Under the pieces are notes generated by a model, which saw only the letters and a list, made by a program, of their open reading frames with translations, was not told the DNA's origin and did no database searches. Positions 43,323-52,243 of a stretch of 64,000 nucleotides of DNA are shown one piece after another; position 1 is the stretch's first letter; each line of letters begins with the position of its first letter. The DNA lies in assembly GCF_030409555.1 (NCBI RefSeq), contig NZ_JAUFPU010000004.1:499680-563679 (forward strand), written 5' to 3'. The position numbers and the translations under genes are program-made. The stretch comes from Chitinimonas viridis (GTDB taxonomy: Bacteria; Pseudomonadota; Gammaproteobacteria; Burkholderiales; Chitinimonadaceae).

Positions 43323-44318
43323 ATGTGGTTCAAGAACCTGCAGCTCTATCGCATTACCGATCTCAGCAAACTGAATGCCGACCAGCTCGATACCGAGCTG
43401 AGAAAGCGCCCCTTCGTACCACTGGGCGCCACCGATCGCCTTGCTGCCGGCTGGATCCCTCCCGCCAGCCACGCACCCGACATCTTTGCCTACCCCAACT
43501 CCGGCGCGATGCTGATAGCCCTCAAGACCGAGGAAAAGCTGCTGCCGTCGAGTGTGGTCAAGGAAGTGGCCGATGAGCGCATCACCGAGATCGAAGCCAA
43601 GGATCTGCGCAAGATAGGCAAGAAGGAAGCCAAGGAGATACGTGAACGCGTGGCGGAAGAACTGCTGCCCCGTGCCTTCTCCCGCTCCAGAGTCCTGCGT
43701 GCGCTGATCGACTTTGAAGCTGGCTGGATATGGGTGGACAGCGCCACGCCGGCCAAGGCCGAACTGTTGATCCAGTTTCTGCGCGAAAGCCTGGGCACCC
43801 TGCCCACCAAGCTGCCGCAAACCCAGCTCGACCCGGTCACAGCCATGAGCACCTGGCTGGAGCATGACGCCCCCAGCAACTTCACCCTGGACGCCGATTG
43901 CGTACTCAAGGCACCGGGCGACGGCGGCGCGCAGGTGACTTGCCGCCGGCACGATCTGAACTCTGACGAAGTCAAACAGCATCTCAAGACCGGCAAGCTG
44001 GTCACGCAGCTGGCGCTGAGCTGGGACGAGCGCATCGCCTTTGTGCTGACCGACAAGCTGCATATCAAGCGGCTGACCTTCCTCGACCTGCTGGAAGACC
44101 AGATCAAGGAAGCCAATGCCGAAGATGCCGCCGCCATGTTCGACACCACCCTCACACTGTTGGCGCAGGAAGGCCGCGGCCTGATTGCCGCCGTGATCGA
44201 GGCGCTGGGTGACGAACTGGGCGAAATAGCAGCGCCCGCCGCACCGATTGCTGCCCCTGCTCCTGCCCCTGCCCCCCAGGCAGCGGCACCGGCAGGCAAG
44301 GTAGACGTACCCTGGTAA
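43323..44318 (+). CDS. rdgC: RdgC: recombination-associated DNA-binding protein
   Basis: Ring-shaped dimeric nucleoid DNA-binding protein that restrains RecA; 331 aa. MWFKNLQLYRIT, RPFVPLG-like KRPFVPLGATDR, LLPSSVVKEVADERI and LPRAFSRS are diagnostic. The start at 43323 matches the family's N-terminus; a longer frame from 43209 is not used. Residues after about 303 form a Pro/Ala-rich tail absent from E. coli RdgC. It is followed by a terminator. Confidence 0.94.
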   Translation: MWFKNLQLYRITDLSKLNADQLDTELRKRPFVPLGATDRLAAGWIPPASHAPDIFAYPNSGAMLIALKTEEKLLPSSVVKEVADERITEIEAKDLRKIGKKEAKEIRERVAEELLPRAFSRSRVLRALIDFEAGWIWVDSATPAKAELLIQFLRESLGTLPTKLPQTQLDPVTAMSTWLEHDAPSNFTLDADCVLKAPGDGGAQVTCRRHDLNSDEVKQHLKTGKLVTQLALSWDERIAFVLTDKLHIKRLTFLDLLEDQIKEANAEDAAAMFDTTLTLLAQEGRGLIAAVIEALGDELGEIAAPAAPIAAPAPAPAPQAAAPAGKVDVPW

Positions 44319-44367
44319 ACCTAGGGGATCGCAGCGACTTCGCCTGAACACCGTTTCAGGCCCTTAG

Positions 44368-44406
44368 ACCGGCAGGCCGCCCTCATGGCGAACCTGCCGG
44401 TTTTTT
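44368..44406 (+). terminator. Rho-independent terminator after rdgC
   Basis: ACCGGCAGG (44368-44376) pairs with CCTGCCGGT (44393-44401), followed by TTTTTC. Confidence 0.85.
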
Positions 44407-44567
44407 CATCCTGGACGCAGGTGCAATCAGCTGCAGGCCCGTGCCAGCGCCCCAAACCGCCCCTTATCTGGAGGAGCGGTATCGCCCATTGATCAATTGC
44501 TACAGCAAATGTCATCCGACAGGCCTACATTTGGGGGAAAGCCTATCAATCACCCATCCACCAACGC

Positions 44568-45716
44568 ATGTCCGATCGCCTGAACAAAACCCTGATCTGC
44601 AGCGTGGTTTTTCTCGATATCGTCGAATACTCGAGACAGCCCGTCAGCACCCAGATGCGCCTGAAAGAGGCGTTCAACAGCCTGCTGTCCAAGGCGTTGC
44701 AGGATATCGCCGTCAGCGACCGCATCATCATCGATACCGGTGATGGCGCCGCCATCAGTTTCCTGGGCGACCCGGAAGACGCCCTGTTCGTGGCCATTAG
44801 CCTGCGCGACGCCGTGTTGCACAACAACGACCCGAACTTCCCTCGCTTTGCCATACGGATCGGCATCAACCTCGGCCCGGCCAAACTGGTCAAGGACATC
44901 AACGGCCAGCTCAATCTACTGGGCGACGGCATCAATGCCTCGCAGCGGGTCATGAGCTTTGCCGAACCCGGTTGCATACTGGTGTCGCGCTCCTACTACG
45001 AGGTGGTGTCCTGCCTGTCGGACGAGTATGCGCAGCTATTCCAATATGAAGGCTCACGCACCGACAAGCACGTACGGGAGCATGAGGTCTACCAGGTCGG
45101 TTTCGGTGAGCTGGCCAAGCGGGCGATGCGGCCCGGCGGCATCCGGCGTGCCAAGCCCGGCAGCCCTGCCCATAACAAGCGCATGCTCAATCTCCGGCAG
45201 GGCGGCATAGGCGCGCTGTTGGTCGTGGTCTTGATTGCGGGCAGCTGGTGGTTCATGCAGCGCCAGGATGCGCCGCCACAGCTTGCCTTGCCGGCTGCAG
45301 CACCAGCAGTGGCGCAGACGGAGGCCGCTCCCGTCGCAGCCCCGGCTGCGGCTGACCCCGCCAAGCGCGAAGCCATCGCTACCAAACCGGCCGCGACATC
45401 CGCACCGCCTGCCACCCCTGCGCCAGCCAGCACGCCTGCAGCTACCCAGACCAGCACGCCCACGCCTGCCCCTGCCCCTGCCTTGCCGCCGGCAACTGCC
45501 ATCGCACCGCCAGCCGAAGCTGGCAAGGCCACGCAGAAAGCCCAGGAAAAACCCACCGTCAAGACGACGCCTGCCGGCAAACCCGCGGTCAGCAAGCCTA
45601 AGCGTCAGGCAGAGACCGATACCCCCAGCCAGCCAGCTCCCAGACCGCGTGAGAAGGCCAAACCCTGCCCAGTGGCGGAATGCACACCGGATGGCCGCCC
45701 CAAGCGCGACCGCTAG
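44568..45716 (+). CDS. class III adenylate/guanylate cyclase-domain membrane protein with Pro/Ala-rich tail
   Basis: Protein of 382 aa. The cyclase homology domain is N-terminal (about residues 10-180): CSVVFLDIVEYS with the first metal-binding Asp, DTGDGAAISFLGDPEDAL with the second, and GIRI-like AIRIGINLG and GDGINASQRVM. One transmembrane helix follows at about 212-229 (GALLVVVLIAGSWWF). The remaining 150 residues are Pro/Ala/Thr-rich with basic residues and would face the periplasm. Cyclase domain and membrane order are unusual: the sensor, if any, lies C-terminal. Whether cAMP or cGMP is made cannot be told. Confidence 0.82.
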   Translation: MSDRLNKTLICSVVFLDIVEYSRQPVSTQMRLKEAFNSLLSKALQDIAVSDRIIIDTGDGAAISFLGDPEDALFVAISLRDAVLHNNDPNFPRFAIRIGINLGPAKLVKDINGQLNLLGDGINASQRVMSFAEPGCILVSRSYYEVVSCLSDEYAQLFQYEGSRTDKHVREHEVYQVGFGELAKRAMRPGGIRRAKPGSPAHNKRMLNLRQGGIGALLVVVLIAGSWWFMQRQDAPPQLALPAAAPAVAQTEAAPVAAPAAADPAKREAIATKPAATSAPPATPAPASTPAATQTSTPTPAPAPALPPATAIAPPAEAGKATQKAQEKPTVKTTPAGKPAVSKPKRQAETDTPSQPAPRPREKAKPCPVAECTPDGRPKRDR

Positions 45717-45784
45717 CCTTGCCGGGCACAAGCCAATCCAGGGGCGATGCAGGCCGCTGGTATATATAAGTAACTGATTCTACA

Positions 45785-45806
45785 CTCCAGCATCAACCTG
45801 CTGGAG
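45785..45806 (+). promoter_or_regulatory. hairpin covering the ribosome binding site of ggt
   Basis: CTCCAGCA (45785-45792), a six-base loop, and TGCTGGAG (45799-45806) form a perfect 8-bp stem that contains the GGAG Shine-Dalgarno six bases before the ATG at 45813. Translational control is inferred. Confidence 0.5.
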
Positions 45807-45812
45807 TTGTCC

Positions 45813-47510
45813 ATGCTACGCCCCACCCTGCTTGCCATCGCCCTGCTCGGTCATGTCTGTGCGGCAGACCGGATTACCGATGCCCCCTTTGCGACGCGCT
45901 CGGAGGTCATCGCACCCAAGGCCATGGCCGCCACCAGCCAGCCACTGGCTACCCAGATTGCGCTGGACGTGATGAAGCAGGGCGGCAACGCCATCGACGC
46001 CGCCATTGCCGCCAATGCCGCGCTGGGACTGATGGAGCCAGTAGGCGCCGGCATCGGTGGCGATTTGTTCGCGCTGGTGTGGGACAGCAAGACCCGCAAG
46101 CTCTACGGCCTGAATGCCAGCGGCCGCTCGCCCCGCTCCCTGACGCTGGCCCAGCTCAAGGCCGAGCTGGACAAGCAGGGGCTCAAGACCATTCCGCCCT
46201 TGGGCCCCCTGCCGGTCAGCGTACCGGGCACGGTGGACGGCTGGTTCAGCCTGCACGCCCGGTTCGGCCAGCTTCCCATGCGCGATATCCTGGCACCCAG
46301 CGTGCGCTATGCCCGCGAGGGCTTCCCGGTCAGCGATGTCATCAGCTACTACTGGCAGCGCAATGTCCGTTCCCTGCTACCCTACCCCGGCATACGCGAG
46401 CAGTTCACCCGTGATGGCACAGGCCCGCAGAAAGGCCAGCTGTGGACCAACCCCAACCTGGCCCGAACCTACGAGATGCTGGGCAAGCAAGGTCGCGATG
46501 CGTTCTACAAGGGCGAGATCGCCCGCAAGATTGCCGCCTATATGGCGCGCAATGGCGGCTATCTCAGCTATGACGATCTCGCCAGCCACAAGGGTGAATG
46601 GGTGGAGCCGGTATCGGTCAACTACCGTGGCTATGATGTATGGGAGCTCCCGCCCAACACACAGGGTATCGCCGCCCTGCAGGCCCTCAACATCCTGGAA
46701 GGTTACGACCTCAAAGCAGCCGGTTTTGGCAGCACCCGCCATGTGCATTGGTTTGTCGAAGCCACCAAGCTGGCCTTTGCCGACCGTGCCCGCTTCTACG
46801 CCGATCCCGATTTCGTCCGGACACCGCTTGAGCAGCTGCTATCCAAACAATACGCGGCAGAACGGCGCAAGCTGATCACTGAAGAGCGCAGCCTGCAAAA
46901 GGTTGAGGCAGGCAATATCGCACTCAAGACCAGCGACACCATCTACCTGACCACCGCTGATGCGCAGGGCAATATGGTGTCCTTGATACAAAGCAACTAC
47001 CGTGGCATGGGCAGCGGCATGGCGCCAGAAGACCTGGGCTTCATCCTGCAGGACCGTGGCCAGCTGTTCGCGCTGGATCCTGGCCATGCCAATGTCTATG
47101 CCCCCGGCAAGCGGCCCTTCCACACCATCATCCCGGCCTTTATCAGCAAGGATGGCCAACCCTGGGTCAGCTTTGGCCTGATGGGGGGTGATATGCAGCC
47201 GCAAGGCCATACCCAGATCGTCATGAACCTGATCGACTTTGGCATGAACCTGCAGGAAGCAGGCGACGCACCGCGTATCTATTGGGACACGCCGCAGCAA
47301 CCCACCGGCGGCAGCATGACCGATGGCGGCGCAGTCAGCCTGGAGACTGGGTTTCCCTACAGCACCATCCAGCAGTTGCTGCAGAAGCGGCACAAGCTGG
47401 GCTACGACTTGGGCGGCTATGGTGGCTATCAAGCCATCATGCGGCTACCTAATGGGGCCTGGGCAGGCGCCAGCGAATCGCGCAAGGATGGCCAGGCCGC
47501 CGGATACTGA
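45813..47510 (+). CDS. ggt: gamma-glutamyltransferase family hydrolase
   Basis: N-terminal-nucleophile hydrolase of 565 aa with a signal peptide (LRPTLLAIALLGHVCA). AAIAANAALGLMEPVGAGIGGD and GKRPFHTIIPAFI are family signatures. Autocatalytic cleavage should occur before Thr in SDTIYLTTADAQGNMVSLIQSN, and the glycine loop MGGDMQPQGH is present. The start ATG 45813 has GGAG upstream inside a hairpin. Periplasmic glutathione or gamma-glutamyl peptide breakdown is the usual role; acylase-like members exist. Confidence 0.92.
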   Translation: MLRPTLLAIALLGHVCAADRITDAPFATRSEVIAPKAMAATSQPLATQIALDVMKQGGNAIDAAIAANAALGLMEPVGAGIGGDLFALVWDSKTRKLYGLNASGRSPRSLTLAQLKAELDKQGLKTIPPLGPLPVSVPGTVDGWFSLHARFGQLPMRDILAPSVRYAREGFPVSDVISYYWQRNVRSLLPYPGIREQFTRDGTGPQKGQLWTNPNLARTYEMLGKQGRDAFYKGEIARKIAAYMARNGGYLSYDDLASHKGEWVEPVSVNYRGYDVWELPPNTQGIAALQALNILEGYDLKAAGFGSTRHVHWFVEATKLAFADRARFYADPDFVRTPLEQLLSKQYAAERRKLITEERSLQKVEAGNIALKTSDTIYLTTADAQGNMVSLIQSNYRGMGSGMAPEDLGFILQDRGQLFALDPGHANVYAPGKRPFHTIIPAFISKDGQPWVSFGLMGGDMQPQGHTQIVMNLIDFGMNLQEAGDAPRIYWDTPQQPTGGSMTDGGAVSLETGFPYSTIQQLLQKRHKLGYDLGGYGGYQAIMRLPNGAWAGASESRKDGQAAGY

Positions 47511-47525
47511 GTCGGGCAGGCTGCC

Positions 47526-47541
47526 TTTGAACAGGCTCTTA
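47526..47541. repeat. solo MITE end (13 bp plus TTA)
   Basis: TTTGAACAGGCTC followed by TTA is the inverted copy of the 14516-14781 element's end with its TNA flank. No second end is nearby, so this is a relic. It supplies the stop codon of the small membrane protein gene on the minus strand. Confidence 0.5.
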
Positions 47542-47718
47542 CTCGCCACGCTCACGCAGAAAGCGCTGCACGGTCTCGCGCGCGGCGCGATTCATTTCGG
47601 CCTCGGACAAACGGGTACGGCTGGCGCTGTTACCCAGCCTGGTGTAGAGGCGGTATGCCAGCAAGACAGACAGGATCAATGCGAGCGCAAAAAGAGCGAG
47701 TACAAAAGGGCTGGGCAT
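47539..47718 (-). CDS. small single-span membrane protein (59 aa)
   Basis: Too short for ordinary gene calling. Translation from ATG 47718 gives MPSPFVLALFALALILSVLL, one N-terminal membrane helix, then YRLYTRLGNSASRTRLSEAEMNRAARETVQRFLRERGE, a charged cytosolic tail. The protein-like composition supports a real gene; no strong ribosome binding site is seen. Its TAA stop falls on the target-site triplet next to a MITE end, so the natural C-terminus may have been longer. Function unknown. Confidence 0.5.
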   Translation of the reverse strand: MPSPFVLALFALALILSVLLAYRLYTRLGNSASRTRLSEAEMNRAARETVQRFLRERGE

Positions 47719-47906
47719 GGTGTAACTACATAAAGGTATAAAAACTATCGTCTATATATATTAATCGATACCTTGGGCGGCGGCATAGCCCGGCTGCGCC
47801 GGTAGTCGAGGTAAAATGGTGAATAGCCTGGCTTATCACCTCAGAGGCAGACGATGTAAGGCCAGAGCCAGGACGCGCCCCTCCTAGCAAAACCGGAAAC
47901 CCATTC
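47719..47906. other. intergenic region upstream of queF
   Basis: AT-rich core (TCTATATATATTAATCG near 47751-47767) that could hold divergent promoters for queF and the small membrane gene. No preQ1 riboswitch is recognisable. Confidence 0.35.
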
Positions 47907-48734
47907 ATGCACCCCGAACTCTCCCCGCTGGGCCGCACCAGTGCCTATGTCGAGCAATACGACCCCAGCCTGCTCTTCCCCATACCCCGCCAGGCCAAGC
48001 GCGACGAGATCGGCGTACCGAGCACCCTACCCTTCTTTGGCAGCGACTTCTGGAATGCTTACGAGCTCTCCTGGCTTAACCCGCGCGGCAAGCCGCAAGT
48101 CGCCCTGGCCAGCTTCATGGTGCCGGCGGACACGCCCAACATCATTGAATCCAAAAGCTTCAAGCTCTATCTCAACAGCTACAACCAGACCCGGCTTGAT
48201 GGCGTGGATGCGCTGAGGACTCGGCTGCAGGCCGATCTATCGCAGGCTGCCGGCGGCAATGTGAATGTACGCATCGTCCTGCCAGAGGCCTTCGGCCGGG
48301 AGCGTATGGCGGAACTGGATGGCTATTGCATCGATAACCTCGATATCGAGGTAGACCACTACACGCCGCAACCGGGCTTGCTCCGCACCATGGAGACCGG
48401 CGAGGGCATCGTGGAAGAGACCCTGGTATCTAACCTGCTTAAATCCAACTGCCTGGTGACTGGCCAACCCGACTGGGCCAGCGTGCAGATACGCTATCGG
48501 GGCATGGCCATAGAACGCGGCAGCCTGTTGCAGTATCTGATTTCGTTCCGGCAGCACAATGAGTTCCATGAGCAATGCGTGGAACGCATCTTCATGGATA
48601 TCAGCCGGGAATGCCGGCCCGAGGCCTTGTCGGTCTACGCCCGCTACACCCGCCGTGGCGGTCTGGACATCAATCCCTTCCGTACCAGCTATACCCAGGC
48701 AGCCCCAGCCAATCTGCGCACGGCGCGGCAGTAG
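47907..48734 (+). CDS. queF: QueF: NADPH-dependent 7-cyano-7-deazaguanine reductase (long form)
   Basis: Reduces preQ0 to preQ1 in queuosine synthesis; 275 aa, the two-domain form of proteobacteria. The QueF motif [11 protein letters not shown] binds NADPH, and the catalytic Cys is in [16 protein letters not shown]. The C-terminal CVERIFMDI and [16 protein letters not shown] are also conserved. It stands alone in transcription direction with the HDOD gene 75 bp later. Confidence 0.95.
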   Translation: MHPELSPLGRTSAYVEQYDPSLLFPIPRQAKRDEIGVPSTLPFFGSDFWNAYELSWLNPRGKPQVALASFMVPADTPNIIESKSFKLYLNSYNQTRLDGVDALRTRLQADLSQAAGGNVNVRIVLPEAFGRERMAELDGYCIDNLDIEVDHYTPQPGLLRTMETGEGIVEETLVSNLLKSNCLVTGQPDWASVQIRYRGMAIERGSLLQYLISFRQHNEFHEQCVERIFMDISRECRPEALSVYARYTRRGGLDINPFRTSYTQAAPANLRTARQ

Positions 48735-48809
48735 CGCGTTGTGGCTGCGGGATTGCCGTGGCGGTCTAAACTGGGTAGTGCCGACCGCCCTATTGCCCAG
48801 GAATCCCCC

Positions 48810-49640
48810 ATGCCTCAAGCCCTATCCGATGCCGAAGCCGCACAACTGCTGAAAAGCCTGACGCTGCCACCGCTACCGCAAAGCCTGGCCGAGTTCCGCC
48901 GGGCCAAGGCAGCAGGGGCCGACCTGGCCGACATGAGCGATTTGATCGGCCGCGATCTCAGCCTCGCCGCTGCAGTGCTCAAGATCGCCAACTCGCCCGC
49001 TTTTGCCAGCCGCCAGCTCAACAACCTGCAGGATGCGGTCATGGTCCTGGGAGCAGACAACCTGGACATGGTGGTGACCAGCGTTACCCTCAAGAATGCC
49101 ATCCCGCTGGCCCCCATCCTGCGTGCATTCTGGGATGACGCCACCCAGATTGCCGCCATTGCCAGCCATCTGGCGCGCCGCTGGAATCTGATCAAGCCGG
49201 AGCAGGCCTACTTGTTCTGCCTGTTCCGCGATTGCGGCATTCCGGTGCTGACCCAGCGCTTTCCTGCCTATATCGCCACCCTGGCACGGGCGATGGAAGA
49301 CCCGGCCAACTTTATCCGCATCGAGATGGACAGCCGCTCGACCTCACATGTGGTGGTGGGTTATCTGCTGGCGCGTTCCTGGTTCATGCCCTCGGCGATG
49401 AATGAGGCCATCCTGCATCACCATGATTTCGACCAGCTCGGCGATGACGAGCTGCTGGAACCGGAATCGGCCCGCCTGATTACACTGGCGCGCCTGGCCG
49501 AATACCTGCTGTTCAGCCGCCTGCGCCGCGATGCCGACCCACACTGGCCGCATATCCAGGCGGCCATCTTGGCTGAACTGGGCTTTGACATCAGCTTGAT
49601 GAGTGAACTGACCGAGGTCGCGACCGACGCCCTCAAGTAG
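48810..49640 (+). CDS. HDOD-domain signalling protein
   Basis: Cytosolic protein of 276 aa with an HDOD domain (about residues 12-210), a degenerate HD fold without catalytic metal site, used in regulation. LPPLPQSLAEFRRAK, DLIGRDLSLAAAVLKIANSPAF, QDAVMVLGADNLDMVV and LFCLFRDCGIPVL are typical. No attached kinase, GGDEF or receiver domain. The start at 48810 has AGGA upstream; the longer frame would begin inside the queF intergenic region. Confidence 0.88.
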   Translation: MPQALSDAEAAQLLKSLTLPPLPQSLAEFRRAKAAGADLADMSDLIGRDLSLAAAVLKIANSPAFASRQLNNLQDAVMVLGADNLDMVVTSVTLKNAIPLAPILRAFWDDATQIAAIASHLARRWNLIKPEQAYLFCLFRDCGIPVLTQRFPAYIATLARAMEDPANFIRIEMDSRSTSHVVVGYLLARSWFMPSAMNEAILHHHDFDQLGDDELLEPESARLITLARLAEYLLFSRLRRDADPHWPHIQAAILAELGFDISLMSELTEVATDALK

Positions 49641-49655
49641 CCCACAGCACCGGCA

Positions 49656-51239
49656 TCACGGCCAGCGCAAGCGCTCGAAACTGAAGGGTGCGGCTGGCGA
49701 GGGCATAACGCCTTTCAACCTGGCATCATGTGCCAGTGCCGCCTTGGGGTAGGCCAGTACGGCCCAGGGAACTGCCGTCAGGAAGTGCTGTGCCGCCGCC
49801 TCGTACAGCTTGGCACGCTTGGCCTGCTGCGGCGTGGCCCGGGCGGCATCGATCAGGCTATCGAACTGCTTGTCACACCAGCGCGCAGTACTGGTCTGAG
49901 CCGCATCGCAGGTCAATAGATTGCCATACAGCTCATCAGGGTCCAGGCTATTCATCCAGCCTGATATCACGATGGCGTGCTCACCCAGGCGGCCACGCCG
50001 CCCAAGCTCAGCCGCCTCCATGGCCACCAACCGGGTCTTGACGCCCAGCTTGGCCCAGTCGGCCTGCACCAGTTCGGCGGTCAGGCGCGGATTGACATTG
50101 GAAGCCCCACCACCCACCCGGGCCCAGATACTGGTTTCAAAGCCATGGGGGTAGCCCGCCTCGGCCAGCAGCTTGCGGGCCTGCTCCAGCCTGGGCGCTA
50201 TCGGCGGCTGGCTCGGTGCGCCCCATAGGGTGTCTGGGGCGTAGGGCAGCATGCCCGTAGCGGCGCGCCCTTCATACACGGCCTGCACGATGGCCGCGCG
50301 GTCTATCGCCAGACTGAGTGCCTGCCGCACCCGCACATCATTGAACGGTTTCTTCTGGCTATTGAACGCCAGAAACGAAGTGATCTGCGGTTGATAATGC
50401 ACCACCCTTACCTTAGGCGTATCGCTCAGCGCAGCCACATCCTGCGGGCGCAGGCTCTCGCTCAGGTGGCACTCGCCGGCGCGGAGCTTCTGCATGCGCA
50501 CCGAGGCATCGGGGTTGATGCTGAAAATCAGCTTGTCCATGGCAGGCCGGCCCCTGAAATACGCCGGGTGAGCGACATAGCGTATGACGGCACCCTTCTC
50601 GTACTTGAGCAACTGATAGGGCCCGGTACCCACCGGCTCGCTGCTGAGCCTGGCCAGTTGCCCCGCCAGCGCCAGGCGATTGCCGTACTCGGCCGAGACA
50701 ATGGACATCGGCCAGGATGCCATCAGCGCCGGGAAAGGCGCATAGGGCTTGGCCAGCACAAAGCGCACCGTGTAGGCGTCGATCTTCTCGCTGGCCCGTA
50801 TCAACGCCCCCCAATCGCCAGACAGCGCGGCCGGGAATCCGCCTGGTGCCGTGGCGGCGCCCGGGTGGCTGGTCACGACCTGCCGGCGTACGCTCCACAA
50901 CACATCGTCGGCATTGAAATCGCGGCTGGGCTTAAAGCCCGCGGTGGTGTGGAACTTCACGCCACGGCGCAGCTTGAAGGTCCAGCTACGGCCATCGGCC
51001 GACATGTTCCACTTTTCCGCCAGCTCCGGCACCAGCGCACCACTAGCCGGTGCATAACCCACCAAGCGGTTATACAAGGGGTAGGCGGCAGCGCGGTGGG
51101 TTGCGGCGGTATCCGACAAGGCCGAGTCAAATCCGTCGGGGTCGGCATCGGCACAGAACACCAACGGCTGGGCCGCCAGGAGGTTTACTGCCAGGCTACT
51201 GCAAAGCAGGGCCAAGCCAAGGCGCGAACGAAACAACAT
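49656..51239 (-). CDS. ABC transporter solute-binding protein, family 5 (peptide/nickel type)
   Basis: Periplasmic binding protein of 527 aa with a signal peptide (LGLALLCSSLAVNLLAA). The family 5 sequence pattern is seen in YPLYNRLVGYAPASGALVPELAEKWNMSADG, WTFKLRRGVKFHTTAGF and VRQALSLAIDRAAIVQAVYEG, as in DppA and SapA. No permease or ATPase gene is near, so the transporter is encoded elsewhere. The start at 51239 is chosen from the signal peptide; several upstream in-frame Met exist without ribosome binding sites. Confidence 0.9.
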   Translation of the reverse strand: MLFRSRLGLALLCSSLAVNLLAAQPLVFCADADPDGFDSALSDTAATHRAAAYPLYNRLVGYAPASGALVPELAEKWNMSADGRSWTFKLRRGVKFHTTAGFKPSRDFNADDVLWSVRRQVVTSHPGAATAPGGFPAALSGDWGALIRASEKIDAYTVRFVLAKPYAPFPALMASWPMSIVSAEYGNRLALAGQLARLSSEPVGTGPYQLLKYEKGAVIRYVAHPAYFRGRPAMDKLIFSINPDASVRMQKLRAGECHLSESLRPQDVAALSDTPKVRVVHYQPQITSFLAFNSQKKPFNDVRVRQALSLAIDRAAIVQAVYEGRAATGMLPYAPDTLWGAPSQPPIAPRLEQARKLLAEAGYPHGFETSIWARVGGGASNVNPRLTAELVQADWAKLGVKTRLVAMEAAELGRRGRLGEHAIVISGWMNSLDPDELYGNLLTCDAAQTSTARWCDKQFDSLIDAARATPQQAKRAKLYEAAAQHFLTAVPWAVLAYPKAALAHDARLKGVMPSPAAPFSFERLRWP

Positions 51240-51366
51240 CAACTGAACCATCCCTTCAAGGCCGGCCATGCGGCGCATGCCGTGCCGGCCCTGTATTGAT
51301 CTCTGTATGTGCTCTGATCCGCAGCGACTCCAGAGCCGCTGACCAGTCACTGCTGGCAGCTACCAC

Positions 51367-52137
51367 TCAACGCAGATAGGCCAGCGCCTGCTCATGCAAG
51401 GCGGCGGTTGCCGCCACCAGTACGCTGCCGTCGGAGTCCTTGTTCAGCTCGCCGCCCAGCCAGTCTGTCATCGTGCCACCTGCACCCTGCACCACGGGCA
51501 CCAGGGCGGCAAAGTCATGCAGTTTGAGGCCGCTCTCCACCACTAGGTCATAACCACCGCAGGCCAGCAGGGCGTACAGGTAGGCATCGCCGCCCCATAC
51601 CGTAAAGCGGCAACGCGCCTGCAGATCGGCAAAGCGCTCGCCTGCGGCGGCCTGCAGATATTGCGGTCCGGTCGAGCCCAGCCGGGTAGCTGCCAGATCC
51701 GTGACATCCGAGGTCTGCACCACGCTGCCATTGAGGGTGGTAGGCAGGCCCGCCACCCCCACCCAACGCTCGTTCAACACCGGCTGATCGATAATGCCCA
51801 GCACCGGCTTGCCATGGTGGAGCAAACCAATCAGGGTGCAGAAGGTCGGCCGGCCCACGATAAAGCTCTTGGTGCCGTCAACCGGGTCCAGCACCCATAC
51901 CCATTCGGCTCCATCCCGCTCACGCCCGAACTCCTCGCCGATGATGCCGTGTTCCGGCGCATGCTCGGCCAGCAAGGCACGCATGGCCTGCTCTGCGCCA
52001 CGATCAGCCAAGGTCACCGGGCTGGCATCGAGCTTGTCGTCTACCGCCAGGCGGGTGCGGTAGTACGGCAGAATGACCGCACGGGCAGCATCGGCCAGGC
52101 GTTGGGCCAGCGGCAGGAAATCGGCGGGATGACTCAT
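51367..52137 (-). CDS. hisN: inositol-monophosphatase-family phosphatase, HisN-like histidinol-phosphatase
   Basis: Mg2+-dependent phosphatase of 256 aa. The metal site is complete: GEEFG (Glu), WVLDPVDGTKSFIVGRP (Asp-x-Asp-Gly-Thr) and a late ESGLKLHDFAALVPVVQGAGG with the third Asp. The FIVGRPTF segment is typical of the HisN branch (histidinol phosphate), but inositol phosphate or other substrates remain possible. The start at 52137 has AGGAAA upstream. No other his gene is nearby. Confidence 0.82.
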   Translation of the reverse strand: MSHPADFLPLAQRLADAARAVILPYYRTRLAVDDKLDASPVTLADRGAEQAMRALLAEHAPEHGIIGEEFGRERDGAEWVWVLDPVDGTKSFIVGRPTFCTLIGLLHHGKPVLGIIDQPVLNERWVGVAGLPTTLNGSVVQTSDVTDLAATRLGSTGPQYLQAAAGERFADLQARCRFTVWGGDAYLYALLACGGYDLVVESGLKLHDFAALVPVVQGAGGTMTDWLGGELNKDSDGSVLVAATAALHEQALAYLR

Positions 52138-52177
52138 GGGCTTTCCTGGTGCGTAAACAAAGGAGGCAGCCATCTTA

Positions 52178-52208
52178 GAGCCTGTTCGATATCTTTTCAC
52201 CTCGTCGC
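52178..52208. repeat. degenerate MITE end upstream of hisN
   Basis: GAGCCTGTTCGATATCTTTT preceded by TTA matches the left end of the 14516-14781 element with a few changes over about 30 bp (continuing to CGTCG). The other end is missing. Confidence 0.5.
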
Positions 52209-52243
52209 CGACTTGTCGCAGGCTATTTGAGCCTGTGCCAGCG

